64,000 nt of DNA from Nocardiopsis sp. TSRI0078 (GTDB taxonomy: Bacteria > Actinomycetota > Actinomycetes > Streptosporangiales > Streptosporangiaceae). Within the stretch, counting starts at the first letter, position 1. The number at the start of each line of letters is the position of its first letter. The stretch lies in contig NZ_LWLB01000034.1 in the NCBI RefSeq assembly GCF_001905145.1, forward strand, positions 124,001 through 188,000, in the 5' to 3' direction. The translations under genes were made by a program, and so were the position numbers. The notes under the pieces were generated by a model that searched no databases, was not told the origin of the DNA, and saw only the letters and a list, made by a program, of their open reading frames with translations. Positions 23,031-32,204 of the stretch are shown in pieces.

Positions 23031-25787
23031 ATGGCGGCCGGTCGCCGCGTCAGCCACGGCACGCCCACTGGGAGGTCGGTGATGGGAACCCGGACACGCC
23101 GCCTGTGGGCCGTCGTCCTGGGCGCCTTGTTCCTGCTCTACGTCGCGGGGACGCTCATCCCCGTGGGGGAGAGCAGCGTGACCGCCGAACTCGGGGAGTG
23201 GCCGACGTCCGCCGCCGCCGGGGCCGCCGGGCTGTCCCTGCTCTACGCCTCGCGCCGCTGGGCGGCCACCGGTGCCGACCAGGACGCGCGCGCCGACGGC
23301 GCGGACGGTGCCGCGGCCCTGCGGCACCTCGGCTTCGCCGCGCTCGCCTGGTGCGCGGGTGGTCTCACTCACGCTCTGATCCGCCTGTTCAGCTCAGGCT
23401 CGGTCCTTTCGCTCACCCTCGGTGACCTTTTCTCCCTGGCCGCCCTGCCACTCTTCGTGGTCGGCTTCACCCGGTTCGCCCCCTGGCCGGGCGGGGTCCG
23501 GACCGCGGTGCGGCACGTCACCGACAGCTACGTGTGCGCCGCCGCGGTGTTCTCCATGGTGTGGCTGCTGCTGTTCTCCCCGCTCTACCGGGAGCTGGGC
23601 GAGGGTGCGGGGTTCCTCGGCTTCGCGCTGGTCTACCCGGTCGCCGACATCGTCGTGCTGTGCCTGCTCGTGCCGCTGGTGTTCATGTCGCCGCACAGCA
23701 CGCGGCGCGCGGTGCTGGTGGCGATCGGGGCGCTCCTCGTCATCGCCGCCTCGGACGTGCTCGGCGCGCTCACCCGGCTGGTCGGCCCGCCCGTGGCCGG
23801 GGGGATCGAGCACCCGGTGAAGTTCCTGGGCTTCGCCCTTCTGGGCGCCCTGCCCTGGCTGGTGGGGCACCGTCCCGGGACGGAGCCGCGCCGCATCACC
23901 GGGCGGGGCCTGTACCGGTTCGCGCCCGAGTTCGCCGCGATCGGAGCGGTGTTCGTCGCCGCCGTGGTGCTCACCGTGGCCGGGGTCCGCCTGCCCGGGG
24001 TGGCGCCGGTGCTGCCACTGGCCGCGGGCACCGCCGTCGTGGTGCTGCTGGTGCGCATGGTGGGCCTGTTGGAGGAGAACGCCACCCTGTCCCGGATGGT
24101 GCGCAACCGCGAGGGGCACTTCCACGAGTTGGCGCGCAACAGCGGCGACGTCATCCTCGTCCTGGACAGGGACGGGGCCGTGAACTACGTCAGTCCGGGC
24201 ACGGCCGAGGCCTTCGGCTACCGGCTGGAGGACGTGCTCGCCGCGCCCGTCAGCACGCTCATCCACCCCGAGGACCTGGGCCGTACCAGGGCGGTCGAGG
24301 ACCTGTTCGCCGAGCGCGGCACCCAGGGCGTGCACATGCGGCTGCGGGTCCGGGCGGCCGACGGGACCTGGAGGCACACCGAGTCGACGATCTCGCTGTA
24401 CGAGCAGCCGGGCGAGCCCGACCGGCTGCTGGTGACCACACGCGACATCAGCGCGCAGGTGGCGCTGCAGGACGAGGTGGAGCACCTGACCTTCCACGAC
24501 GGTGTGACCGGGCTGCCCAACCGGGCCTACCTGGAGGAGCGGGCCAGCGACGTGCTGGCGCACCGTGCGATGAGCGAGGAGGCCACCGGGGACGTCGCGG
24601 TGATCTTCCTGGACCTGGACGGGTTCACGGCGGTCAACGACTCCGCCGGGCACGTGCGCGGCGACCACCTGCTCGGCCAGGCGGCCCGCAGGCTGCGCGG
24701 CGAGGTGGAGTCCCACGCGACCCTGGCGCGCTGGGGCGGCGACGAGTTCGCGGTCCTCATCGAGGACGTGCCCAAGGCCCAGCGGGTGGTGGACCTGGCC
24801 GAGCGCCTGGGGAGGGTGATCGCCTCCGAGCCCTTCCAGGTCGCCGACCGGGAGATCCTGCTGACCGCCAGCATCGGCGTGGCCTTCGCCGAGCCGTCCG
24901 CCGACAGCGGTGAGCTGCTGCGCAACGCCGACGTGGCGATGACCCGCGCCAAGGAGCGCGGGACCGGCCACGTGGAGGTCTACGCCGCGCACATGCACGA
25001 CACCGTCGTCTCGCGCCTGGAGCTGCAGATACAGCTGCGCCAGGCGCTGGCCGACGGCGACTTCTTCCTGGAGTACCAGCCGGTCGTGGACCTGGGCAGC
25101 TCCCGGGTGACCTCGGTGGAGGCGCTGGTGCGCTGGAACCGCGACGGCGAGACGGTGGGGCCGGAGACGTTCATCGGCGCGGCCGAGGAGTCGGGGCTGA
25201 TCGTGCCGCTGGGCGAGCAGATCCTGCGCGAGGCCTGCGAGAAGGTCGCGGTGTGGCGGGTCTCGGACTGGGACATCGGCCTGTCGGTGAACCTGTCGGT
25301 GAAGCAGGTGCTCTCGCCGCGCTTCGTGGAGACCGTGGAGGGCGTCCTCGCCGAGACGGGCCTGTCCGCCGGGGTGCTCACGCTGGAGGTCGACGAGGAG
25401 GTCCTGCTCGACGGCGGGGGCGAGGCCGTACAGCGCCTGGGGGAGCTGCGCGACCTGGGCGTGCGGCTGGCCATCGACGACTACGGGATGGGCTACGCGT
25501 CCCTGGCGCACCTGCGCAGGCTGAGCGTGGACGCGATCAAGATCGACCCGTCGTTCGTGGCGGACCTGGGCCGCGACGACACGGTCACGCTGCTCACGCA
25601 CACGATCATCCAGCTGGGGCGCGACCTGGGCGTGCAGGTGGTGGCCGAGGGCATCGAGCGCCCCGAGCAGCTGGAGCAGCTGCGCGCCATGGGCTGCGAC
25701 CACGGCCAGGGCTTCCTGGTGGCCCGCCCGATGGGCGCGAGCGGTGTGGAGGCGCTCGTCGGCGGCGAGGCCGGGGCCAGCCTCTAG
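23031..25787 (+). CDS. Membrane PAS-GGDEF-EAL cyclic-di-GMP protein
   Basis: 918 residues. Residues ~17-330 contain eight to nine hydrophobic segments. A PAS domain follows (NSGDVILVLDRDGAVNYVSPGTAEAFGYRLEDVL, about 370-480), then a GGDEF domain with intact WGGDEFAVLI and an EAL domain (SVEALVRWN). Most catalytic EAL residues are present (NLSVKQ, KIDPSFV, AEGIER); EVDEE replaces EVTE and DDYGMGY replaces DDFGTGY. Both cyclase and phosphodiesterase activities are possible. It lies just upstream of the ilv block, as a GGDEF-EAL gene does in Streptomyces (SCO5511, from memory). The ATG at 23031 has GAGGAGAGAG upstream. Confidence 0.88.
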   Translation: MAAGRRVSHGTPTGRSVMGTRTRRLWAVVLGALFLLYVAGTLIPVGESSVTAELGEWPTSAAAGAAGLSLLYASRRWAATGADQDARADGADGAAALRHLGFAALAWCAGGLTHALIRLFSSGSVLSLTLGDLFSLAALPLFVVGFTRFAPWPGGVRTAVRHVTDSYVCAAAVFSMVWLLLFSPLYRELGEGAGFLGFALVYPVADIVVLCLLVPLVFMSPHSTRRAVLVAIGALLVIAASDVLGALTRLVGPPVAGGIEHPVKFLGFALLGALPWLVGHRPGTEPRRITGRGLYRFAPEFAAIGAVFVAAVVLTVAGVRLPGVAPVLPLAAGTAVVVLLVRMVGLLEENATLSRMVRNREGHFHELARNSGDVILVLDRDGAVNYVSPGTAEAFGYRLEDVLAAPVSTLIHPEDLGRTRAVEDLFAERGTQGVHMRLRVRAADGTWRHTESTISLYEQPGEPDRLLVTTRDISAQVALQDEVEHLTFHDGVTGLPNRAYLEERASDVLAHRAMSEEATGDVAVIFLDLDGFTAVNDSAGHVRGDHLLGQAARRLRGEVESHATLARWGGDEFAVLIEDVPKAQRVVDLAERLGRVIASEPFQVADREILLTASIGVAFAEPSADSGELLRNADVAMTRAKERGTGHVEVYAAHMHDTVVSRLELQIQLRQALADGDFFLEYQPVVDLGSSRVTSVEALVRWNRDGETVGPETFIGAAEESGLIVPLGEQILREACEKVAVWRVSDWDIGLSVNLSVKQVLSPRFVETVEGVLAETGLSAGVLTLEVDEEVLLDGGGEAVQRLGELRDLGVRLAIDDYGMGYASLAHLRRLSVDAIKIDPSFVADLGRDDTVTLLTHTIIQLGRDLGVQVVAEGIERPEQLEQLRAMGCDHGQGFLVARPMGASGVEALVGGEAGASL

Positions 25788-25868
25788 GCACATCCGCTCG
25801 GAGACGACATATACGGACGTTGCTTCTTCTACCTGCGAAGATGGAGACACGCCCGCTAATTTTCCGGC

Positions 25869-26663
25869 ATGCCCTCACAAGAACACGAGCTTCCGGTCGA
25901 TCGCATCCGCAACGACCCCAAGTTCGCCACCGAACGCTCCAGGAGGTCACCGGGAAGCCCCTGCCCGAGCACACCAGGGTGCGCTGTGACGCCTCCGAGG
26001 CGACGAGGACCGCTCCGCCACAGCTGATCACCGACTCGTCCGTGGTCTGCGAACGGCCTCCTCCGCCGCATGGGAAGCAGGACGAGCCGGTACCGGCACG
26101 GGGGACCCGAGGAATCCCTACAGCCGGCCCTGTTACGTGGCCGACGTCCGACATCGGCTCAGGTGCCCGATCGCGCTGTTGGTCCTCACCCCGACCACGG
26201 CCCTCGCCCTGGACGCGCTCGGACCGGTCACCGGACAGAGCGTGGCGGCCGCGCACCCCGTTCTCACCGTTCTTTCCCCGGCCTCGAATCCGACGGACGA
26301 CAGGGCTGTCCCGGAGGCCTTGTCCGTGGCCCTGAAGAGCCTCGATACGTCCACGTCATCGCTGTCCTCTGACTACGTGCTCGCGGCGCTGTCCGCGACC
26401 GCCCCGGGTTCCCTGGAGGACATCATGTCCTTGAGTGACGACGAGTTCCGGACCGAGCTGATCGGTCGTCCCCTCCGCGAGGGCGAGGCCAAGGGCCGCG
26501 TGGAGGGCCGGATGGAGGCGGTCCTGGGGGTGCTGGACGCCCGGGGGGTCGCGGTGCCGGACCAGGCGCGCGAGCGGATCACCGCCTGCACGACCTCGAC
26601 GAGCTGGACGTGTGGGTCCGGAGGGCGGCGGCGGTCGACCGGGTCGAGGACCTCCTCGGCTGA
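25869..26663 (+). pseudogene. Decayed Rpn-like (PD-(D/E)XK nuclease/transposase-family) gene
   Basis: Fragments of one protein occur in three frames in the right order. MPSQEHELPVDRIRNDPKFA starts at 25869. Then EVTGKPLPEHTRVRCDASEAT and TAPPQLITDSSVVCER follow in another frame near 25940-26055. YVADVRHRLRCPIALLVLTP to EGRMEAVLGVLDARGVAVPD and QARERITAC run in a third frame (about 26110-26590). A one-base loss near 26590 moves the tail DLDELDVWVRRAAAVDRVED to the next frame, ending at TGA 26661-26663. Intact actinobacterial homologues with this order (LPEHxxxxCDAxDATxTAPxxLxAD and ERITGCTDLxxLxxWxxRA) are recalled from memory. At least three frameshifts and some internal loss make it non-functional. 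Confidence 0.75.
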
Positions 26664-26823
26664 CACGGCGGCTACCGCCCTGGGGCGCGCCCGGCGTTCC
26701 ACACCGTGGACACCGCCGACGCGCCCTGTGTCGTGTGTTACACGCTGTGGTGGTCTCTGCGCGCGTTCTCCCAGCTCACAAGGTTGCCCGTGTCTGTCCG
26801 TGCAGTCGTATCCTGACATGTGC

Positions 26824-26840
26824 GTCTCGAATGATGAGAC
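26824..26840 (+). promoter_or_regulatory. Putative NdgR-type operator upstream of ilvB
   Basis: GTCTCGAATGATGAGAC, with perfect 5-bp GTCTC/GAGAC arms, directly followed by CAATAT (26840-26845), a possible -10. Closely related sequences are at 36599-36615 (cimA) and 46147-46163 (leuC/ndgR). Confidence 0.6.
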
Positions 26841-26892
26841 AATATGACGTTCTTGTTGACGGAGGGGCCCTCGGTCGGCCAATGTTGTGAGC

Positions 26893-26943
26893 GTGCAGAA
26901 CAACTCCCTGATTCTCGTACTTGGTCGGCGCGCAGCCCGCTGA
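26893..26943 (+). CDS. ilvB leader peptide (attenuator peptide)
   Basis: A 16-codon ORF, GTG to TGA, reading MQNNSLILVLGRRAAR. The centre has five consecutive branched-chain codons (Leu-Ile-Leu-Val-Leu). The stop lies inside the loop of the hairpin formed by 26928-26937 and 26953-26962, and a terminator follows at 26964-26997, the standard ribosome-mediated attenuation layout. Ribosome stalling at the Leu/Ile/Val codons under starvation would disturb the first hairpin and allow read-through into ilvBNC. No strong ribosome binding site is visible. Confidence 0.8.
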   Translation: MQNNSLILVLGRRAAR

Positions 26944-26997
26944 GTTACTTCTGCTGCGCGCCACCCCTCAACCGCCACGGGCGGTGGGGGTTTTTTT
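26928..26997 (+). terminator. ilvB transcription attenuator (pause hairpin and terminator)
   Basis: GGCGCGCAGC (26928-26937) pairs perfectly with GCTGCGCGCC (26953-26962). Downstream, ACCGCC/GGCGGT (26971-26976 and 26980-26985), extended by CCCC/GGGG, is followed by seven T residues (26991-26997), a bona fide Rho-independent terminator 75 bases before ilvB. Confidence 0.85.
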
Positions 26998-27072
26998 ATT
27001 GCCAGACCCAGAATCAGACCCACCCAGCCAGAGCCCCCGTGCCGCTCTGGACCCTCGCTGAAGGATCTTGAG

Positions 27073-28833
27073 ATGACCGAGCAGATGACCGGCGCCCAAT
27101 CGCTGATCAGGTCGCTGGAGCAGGTCGGCGTAGACACTGTCTTCGGGATTCCCGGCGGCGCCATCCTCCCGGCCTACGACCCGCTCTACGACTCGGCCAA
27201 GGTGCGCCACATCCTCATGCGCCACGAGCAGGGGGCCGGTCACGCCGCGGAGGGCTACGCCTACGCCACGGGCCGCCCCGGCGTGTGCATGGCCACCAGC
27301 GGGCCCGGGGCCACCAACCTGGTCACCCCCCTCGCCGACGCGCACATGGACTCGGTCCCGATGGTCGCCATCACCGGTCAGGTCGCCTCCCCGATGATCG
27401 GCACCGACGCCTTCCAGGAAGCCGACATCTGCGGCATCACCATGCCGATCACCAAGCACAACTTCCTGGTCAAGGACGTCCACGACATCCCGCGCACCAT
27501 CGCCGAGGCATTCCACATCGCCTCCAGCGGCCGTCCCGGGCCCGTCCTGGTCGACATCTCCAAGGACGCCCTGCAGGCCTCCGCCGACTTCGTCTGGCCC
27601 GAGCGCCTCGACCTGCCCGGCTACCGCCCGGTCACCAAGCCCCACGGCAAGCAGGTCCGCGAGGCCGCCCGCATGATCGCCGAGGCCCGGCGCCCCGTCC
27701 TCTACGTCGGCGGCGGCGTCCTGCGCGCCGGCGCCTCCGCCGAGCTGCGCGTCCTGGCCGAGCTCACCGGCGTCCCCGTGGTCACCACCCTGATGGCCCG
27801 CGGCGTCTTCCCCGACAGCCACCCGCAGTTCGTGGGCATGCCGGGCATGCACGGCGACGTCGCCGCGGTCGGCGCCCTGCAGAAGGCCGATCTCATCGTC
27901 GCCCTGGGAGCCCGCTTCGACGACCGCGTCACCGGCCGCCTGGACAGCTTCGCCTCCGAGGCCAAGATCGTCCACGCCGACATCGACCCCGCCGAGATCT
28001 CCAAGAACCGCCATGCCGACGTGCCCATCGTCGGCGACTGCCGCGAGGTCCTCGCCGACCTGGTCGTGGCCGTGCGCGCCGACCAGGAGAAGGGGCGCCA
28101 GGGCGACTACGGGGGCTGGTGGCAGCAGCTCGACCGCCTGCGCACCACCTATCCCAAGGGCTACGAGGAGCCCGAGGACGGCAGCCTGTCCCCGCAGGCC
28201 GTCATCGAGCGCCTGGGCAAGGTCGTCGGACCGGAGGCCACCTACGTCGCGGGCGTCGGCCAGCACCAGATGTGGGCCGCCCAGTTCATCGACTACGAGC
28301 GCCCCGGATCCTTCGTCAACTCCGGCGGCCTGGGCACCATGGGCTTCTCCGTTCCCGCGGCGCTCGGCGCCAAGGCGGGCGACCCCGACCGCACGGTGTG
28401 GTCCATCGACGGCGACGGCTGCTTCCAGATGACCAACCAGGAGCTGGCCACCTGCGCCATCGAGGGCATCCCGATCAAGGTCGCCGTGGTCAACAACGGC
28501 AACCTGGGCATGGTCCGCCAGTGGCAGACCCTGTTCTACGAGGGCCGCTACTCCAACACCGACCTGCAGACCTCACCGCGCGACGAGAAGGTCCGCATTC
28601 CCGACTTCGTCCGCCTCGCGGAGGCGTACGGTTGTGTCGGCCTGCGCTGTGAGCGCGCCGAGGACATCGACGCCACCATCGAGAAGGCCATGGCGATCAA
28701 CGACGCCCCCGTCGTCGTGGACTTCACCGTCAACCACGACGCCATGGTCTGGCCGATGGTCGGCCCCGGCGTCAGCAACGACAACATCCAGTACGCGCGC
28801 GACATGGCGCCGAACTGGGAACACGAGGACTAA
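27073..28833 (+). CDS. ilvB: Acetolactate synthase large (catalytic) subunit
   Basis: 586 residues. A ThDP-, FAD- and Mg-dependent enzyme that condenses pyruvate with pyruvate or 2-ketobutyrate, the first common step to Val/Leu and Ile. The N-terminal FGIPGGAILPAYD, the catalytic glutamate in MRHEQGAGHAAEGYA, and the ThDP/Mg motif IDGDGCFQMTNQEL...VVNNGNLGMVRQWQ are intact. Length is usual. The ATG at 27073 has AAGGA about eight bases upstream. First gene of ilvB-ilvN-ilvC, controlled by the attenuator directly upstream and probably by the operator at 26824-26840. Confidence 0.97.
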   Translation: MTEQMTGAQSLIRSLEQVGVDTVFGIPGGAILPAYDPLYDSAKVRHILMRHEQGAGHAAEGYAYATGRPGVCMATSGPGATNLVTPLADAHMDSVPMVAITGQVASPMIGTDAFQEADICGITMPITKHNFLVKDVHDIPRTIAEAFHIASSGRPGPVLVDISKDALQASADFVWPERLDLPGYRPVTKPHGKQVREAARMIAEARRPVLYVGGGVLRAGASAELRVLAELTGVPVVTTLMARGVFPDSHPQFVGMPGMHGDVAAVGALQKADLIVALGARFDDRVTGRLDSFASEAKIVHADIDPAEISKNRHADVPIVGDCREVLADLVVAVRADQEKGRQGDYGGWWQQLDRLRTTYPKGYEEPEDGSLSPQAVIERLGKVVGPEATYVAGVGQHQMWAAQFIDYERPGSFVNSGGLGTMGFSVPAALGAKAGDPDRTVWSIDGDGCFQMTNQELATCAIEGIPIKVAVVNNGNLGMVRQWQTLFYEGRYSNTDLQTSPRDEKVRIPDFVRLAEAYGCVGLRCERAEDIDATIEKAMAINDAPVVVDFTVNHDAMVWPMVGPGVSNDNIQYARDMAPNWEHED

Positions 28834-28853
28834 GAGGAGAAGGCCGAACCACC

Positions 28854-29378
28854 ATGAGCAGTCACACGCTTTCCGTTCTGGTGGAGGACACCCCGGGTAT
28901 CCTCGCCCGCGCCTCCTCCCTCTTCTCCCGCCGCGGTTTCAACATCGACTCGCTCAGTGTCAGCAACACCGAGCACCCAGGACTGTCCCGGATGACAATC
29001 GTGGTCAACTGCGACCTCCACCCCTTGGAGCAGGTGACCAAACAGCTCAACAAGCTGGTCAACGTCGTCAAGATCGTGGAGATGGACACCACCGCGTCGG
29101 TCCGGCGCGAGCTGCTGCTCGTCAAGGTCAAAGCCGACGCGTCGAGCCGCACCCACGTGCTTCAGACGGCCGAGCTGTTCCGCGCCAACGTCGTGGACGT
29201 CAGCCCGGACGTCGTCGTCATCGAGGCCACCGGCGACCCCGAGAAGCTCGATGCCCTGGTCAGGAACCTGGAGCCGTTCGGTATCCGGGAACTCGTCAAA
29301 TCAGGGCTGGTCGCCCTGGGACGCGGGCCCCGGTCGATCGCCGACCGCTCCCTCCGCGCGGTCGAGCGCAGCGCCTAG
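28854..29378 (+). CDS. ilvN: Acetolactate synthase small (regulatory) subunit
   Basis: 174 residues. It binds valine and confers feedback inhibition on the large subunit. The N-terminal ACT domain SHTLSVLVEDTPGILARASSLFSRRGFNIDSLSV is textbook, followed by the C-terminal ALS_ss domain (SRTHVLQTAELFRANVVDVSPDVVVIEATG). It starts 20 bases after the ilvB stop, so it is in the same operon. The gene is also called ilvH in some actinobacteria. Confidence 0.97.
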   Translation: MSSHTLSVLVEDTPGILARASSLFSRRGFNIDSLSVSNTEHPGLSRMTIVVNCDLHPLEQVTKQLNKLVNVVKIVEMDTTASVRRELLLVKVKADASSRTHVLQTAELFRANVVDVSPDVVVIEATGDPEKLDALVRNLEPFGIRELVKSGLVALGRGPRSIADRSLRAVERSA

Positions 29379-29451
29379 GAGCCCGGGGCCCGGACACGGT
29401 CGGGCCCCGCGAAGCGTTCCACGAAACGTTCAGAAACAGGAGTAAACCCAA

Positions 29452-30447
29452 GTGGCAGCACAGATGTACTACGACGACGCCGCGGACCTCGCGCTCATCC
29501 AGGGCAAGAAGGTCGCCGTGATCGGCTACGGCAGCCAGGGACACGCGCACGCGCTGTCGCTGCGCGACTCGGGCGTGGACGTGCGGATCGGCCTCGCCGA
29601 GGGGTCCAAGAGCCGCGCGAAGGCCGAGGAGGAGGGCCTGCGCGTCCTCACCCCCGCGGAGGCCACCCGCGAGGCCGACGTCATCATGATCCTGGTCCCC
29701 GACCACATCCACCGGGACCTGTACGCGGCCGAGATCGCGCCGAACCTGGAGGCGGGCAACGCCCTCTTCTTCGGCCACGGCTTCAGCATCCGCTACGGCC
29801 TCATCACCCCGCCCGAGGGCGTGGACGTCGCCATGGTCGCCCCCAAGGGCCCGGGCCACCTGGTCCGCCGCCAGTACGAGGCCGGGCGCGGCGTGCCCTG
29901 CCTGGTCGCGGTCGAGAAGGATGCCAGCGGGCAGGCCTGGGACCTGGCGCTGTCCTGGGCCAAGGGCATCGGCGGCACCAAGGCCGGGGTCATCAAGACC
30001 ACGTTCACCGAGGAGACCGAGACCGACCTGTTCGGTGAGCAGGCCGTGCTCTGCGGCGGTACCGAGGAGCTGGTCAAGGCCGGCTTCGCCACCCTGGTCG
30101 AGGCGGGCTACCAGCCCGAGATCGCCTACTTCGAGTGCCTGCACGAGCTCAAGCTGATCGTCGACCTCATGTACGAGGGCGGCATCTCCAAGATGAACTG
30201 GTCGGTCTCGGACAACGCCGAGTACGGCGGCTACACCCGCGGCCCGCGCCTGATCACGGAGCAGACCCGCGAGGAGATGCGCAAGATCCTCGGCGAGATC
30301 CAGGACGGTTCCTACGCCAAGGAGCTCATGGACGAGTTCGACGCCGGCCAGCCGACCTTCACCAAGCGCCGCGAGGCCGAGCAGGGCGAGCAGATCGAGA
30401 AGGTGGGCGCCGAACTGCGCCCCCTGATGAGCTGGCTCAAGGCCTGA
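29452..30447 (+). CDS. ilvC: Ketol-acid reductoisomerase
   Basis: 331 residues, short class I enzyme. It isomerises and reduces acetolactate or acetohydroxybutyrate with NADPH. The Rossmann motif GYGSQGHAHALSLRDSGVDVRIGL, with the following SKSRAKAEEEG phosphate-binding loop, indicates NADPH preference. Mg-binding residues are in FTEETETDLFGEQAVLCGG and in the EC(L)HELK segment. The GTG at 29452 has AGGAG nine bases upstream. It is 73 bases after ilvN and closed by the hairpin at 30479-30507. Confidence 0.97.
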   Translation: MAAQMYYDDAADLALIQGKKVAVIGYGSQGHAHALSLRDSGVDVRIGLAEGSKSRAKAEEEGLRVLTPAEATREADVIMILVPDHIHRDLYAAEIAPNLEAGNALFFGHGFSIRYGLITPPEGVDVAMVAPKGPGHLVRRQYEAGRGVPCLVAVEKDASGQAWDLALSWAKGIGGTKAGVIKTTFTEETETDLFGEQAVLCGGTEELVKAGFATLVEAGYQPEIAYFECLHELKLIVDLMYEGGISKMNWSVSDNAEYGGYTRGPRLITEQTREEMRKILGEIQDGSYAKELMDEFDAGQPTFTKRREAEQGEQIEKVGAELRPLMSWLKA

Positions 30448-30478
30448 GGGGACCGGGGAGAACCCGGTGAACCGCACG

Positions 30479-30507
30479 GGGGACAGGTGGACATGCCACC
30501 TGTCCCC
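30479..30507 (+). terminator. Hairpin terminator after ilvC
   Basis: A perfect 12-bp stem (GGGGACAGGTGG with CCACCTGTCCCC) and 5-base loop, 31 bases after the ilvC stop. No T-run, as common in high-GC actinobacteria. Confidence 0.75.
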
Positions 30508-30529
30508 ATCGGGTTCCCTACTCCGGCAG

Positions 30530-30535
30530 TAGACT
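30530..30535 (+). promoter_or_regulatory. -10 element (TAGACT) for serA
   Basis: TAGACT lies 80 bases upstream of the serA GTG, just after the ilvC terminator, so serA has its own promoter. Confidence 0.45.
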
Positions 30536-30614
30536 TCAGACCGGCCGTCACCCCCGATCCGGGCAGTGCCCATCACCTGCGCGATCGGGTCGCACCACCC
30601 GAAAAGGAACCGTT

Positions 30615-32204
30615 GTGCCCAAACCCGCCGTACTCGTAGCGGAAAAGCTCTCGCCCGCCGGAATCGCGCTCCTGGAGGAGGACTTCGAGGTGCGCCACGT
30701 CGACGGCGCCGACCGGTCCCAGCTCCTCCCCGCCCTCGCCGACGTCGACGCCCTCATCGTGCGCAGCGCGACCCAGGTGGACGCCGAGGCGCTGGCCGCG
30801 GCCTCCCGCCTGCAGGTGGTCGCCCGGGCCGGTGTCGGTCTGGACAACGTGGACGTGGACGCCGCCACCAAGGCCGGCGTCCTGGTGGTCAACGCCCCGA
30901 CCTCCAACATCATCAGTGCCGCCGAGCAGGCCATCAACCTGCTGCTGGCCAGTGCCCGCAACACCGCCCCGGCGCACAACGCGCTGATCAACGGCGAGTG
31001 GAAGCGGTCCAAGTACACCGGTGTCGAGCTGTACGAGAAGACCGTCGGCGTGGTCGGCCTCGGCCGTATCGGCGCCCTGGTCGCGCAGCGCCTCTCGGCC
31101 TTCGGCACCAGGGTCATCGCCTACGACCCCTTCGTGCAGCCCGCCCGCGCGGCCCAGATCGGCGTGGAGATGACCACGCTGGACGAGTTGCTGGAGCGCT
31201 CGGACTTCATCACCATCCACCTGCCCAAGAACAAGGACACGCTGGGCCTGATCGGGGACGAGGCCCTGAACAAGGTCAAGCCCAGCGTGCGGATCATCAA
31301 CGCCGCGCGCGGCGGCATCCTCGACGAGGACGCGCTCTACAGGGCCCTCAAGGACGGCCGTGTGGCCGGTGCGGGCATCGACGTGTTCGCCAAGGAGCCG
31401 TGCACCGACAGCCCGCTCTTCGAGTTCGAGAACGTCGTGGTCGCCCCCCACCTGGGCGCCAGCACCGCCGAGGCCCAGGAGAAGGCGGGCACCCAGGTCG
31501 CCCGCTCGGTCAAGCTGGCCCTGTCGGGCGAGTTCGTCCCGGACGCGGTGAACGTCCAGGGCACGGGCGTGGCCGAGGAGATCAAGCCCGGCCTGCCGCT
31601 GACCGAGAAGCTCGGCCGCGTGTTCACCTCGCTCGCGGGCACGATCGCCAGCCGCATCAACGTCGAGGTGCGCGGCGAGATCGCCTCCCACGACGTCAAG
31701 GTCCTGGAGCTGGCCGCCCTCAAGGGCGTCTTCGCCGACGTGGTCGAGGACACCGTGACCTTCGTCAACGCCCCGCTGCTCGCCAAGGAGCGCGGTGTGG
31801 AGGTCAACCTCGTCACCAGCGACGACAGCAGCGACTGGCGCAACCTCATCACGGTCGGCGGCGTGCTCGCCGACGGCACCCGCGTGTCGGTCTCGGGCAC
31901 CCTGACCGGTCCCCGCCAGGTCGAGAAGCTGGTGGAGATCAACAACTACACCATGGAGATCGGCCTGGCCGAGCACATGGTGTTCCTGTCCTACGAGGAC
32001 CGCCCCGGGGTCGTCGGCAAGGTCGGCGCCCTGCTCGGCGACGCGGGCGTCAACATCGCGGGCATGCAGGTCATCCGGGACGAGGAGGGCGGCAAGGCGC
32101 TGATCGCGCTCACCGTGGACTCCGCCGTGCCCGAGGAGATCCTCGGCTCGATCTCCGCCGAGATCGAGGCCGACATCAGCCGCCAGATCGACCTGGAGGA
32201 CTAG
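30615..32204 (+). CDS. serA: D-3-phosphoglycerate dehydrogenase
   Basis: 529 residues, the long form with ASB and ACT domains, as in Mycobacterium. It oxidises 3-phosphoglycerate to phosphohydroxypyruvate, the first step of serine synthesis. The NAD-binding VGVVGLGRIGALVA, the catalytic Arg in NAARGGILDED, and the His in VVAPHLGASTAEAQEKAG are present. The C-terminal ACT domain (HMVFLSYEDRPGVVGKVGALLGDAGVNIAGMQV) mediates serine feedback. The GTG at 30615 has AAGGAA upstream. Its place directly after ilvBNC is conserved in actinobacteria. Confidence 0.96.
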   Translation: MPKPAVLVAEKLSPAGIALLEEDFEVRHVDGADRSQLLPALADVDALIVRSATQVDAEALAAASRLQVVARAGVGLDNVDVDAATKAGVLVVNAPTSNIISAAEQAINLLLASARNTAPAHNALINGEWKRSKYTGVELYEKTVGVVGLGRIGALVAQRLSAFGTRVIAYDPFVQPARAAQIGVEMTTLDELLERSDFITIHLPKNKDTLGLIGDEALNKVKPSVRIINAARGGILDEDALYRALKDGRVAGAGIDVFAKEPCTDSPLFEFENVVVAPHLGASTAEAQEKAGTQVARSVKLALSGEFVPDAVNVQGTGVAEEIKPGLPLTEKLGRVFTSLAGTIASRINVEVRGEIASHDVKVLELAALKGVFADVVEDTVTFVNAPLLAKERGVEVNLVTSDDSSDWRNLITVGGVLADGTRVSVSGTLTGPRQVEKLVEINNYTMEIGLAEHMVFLSYEDRPGVVGKVGALLGDAGVNIAGMQVIRDEEGGKALIALTVDSAVPEEILGSISAEIEADISRQIDLED

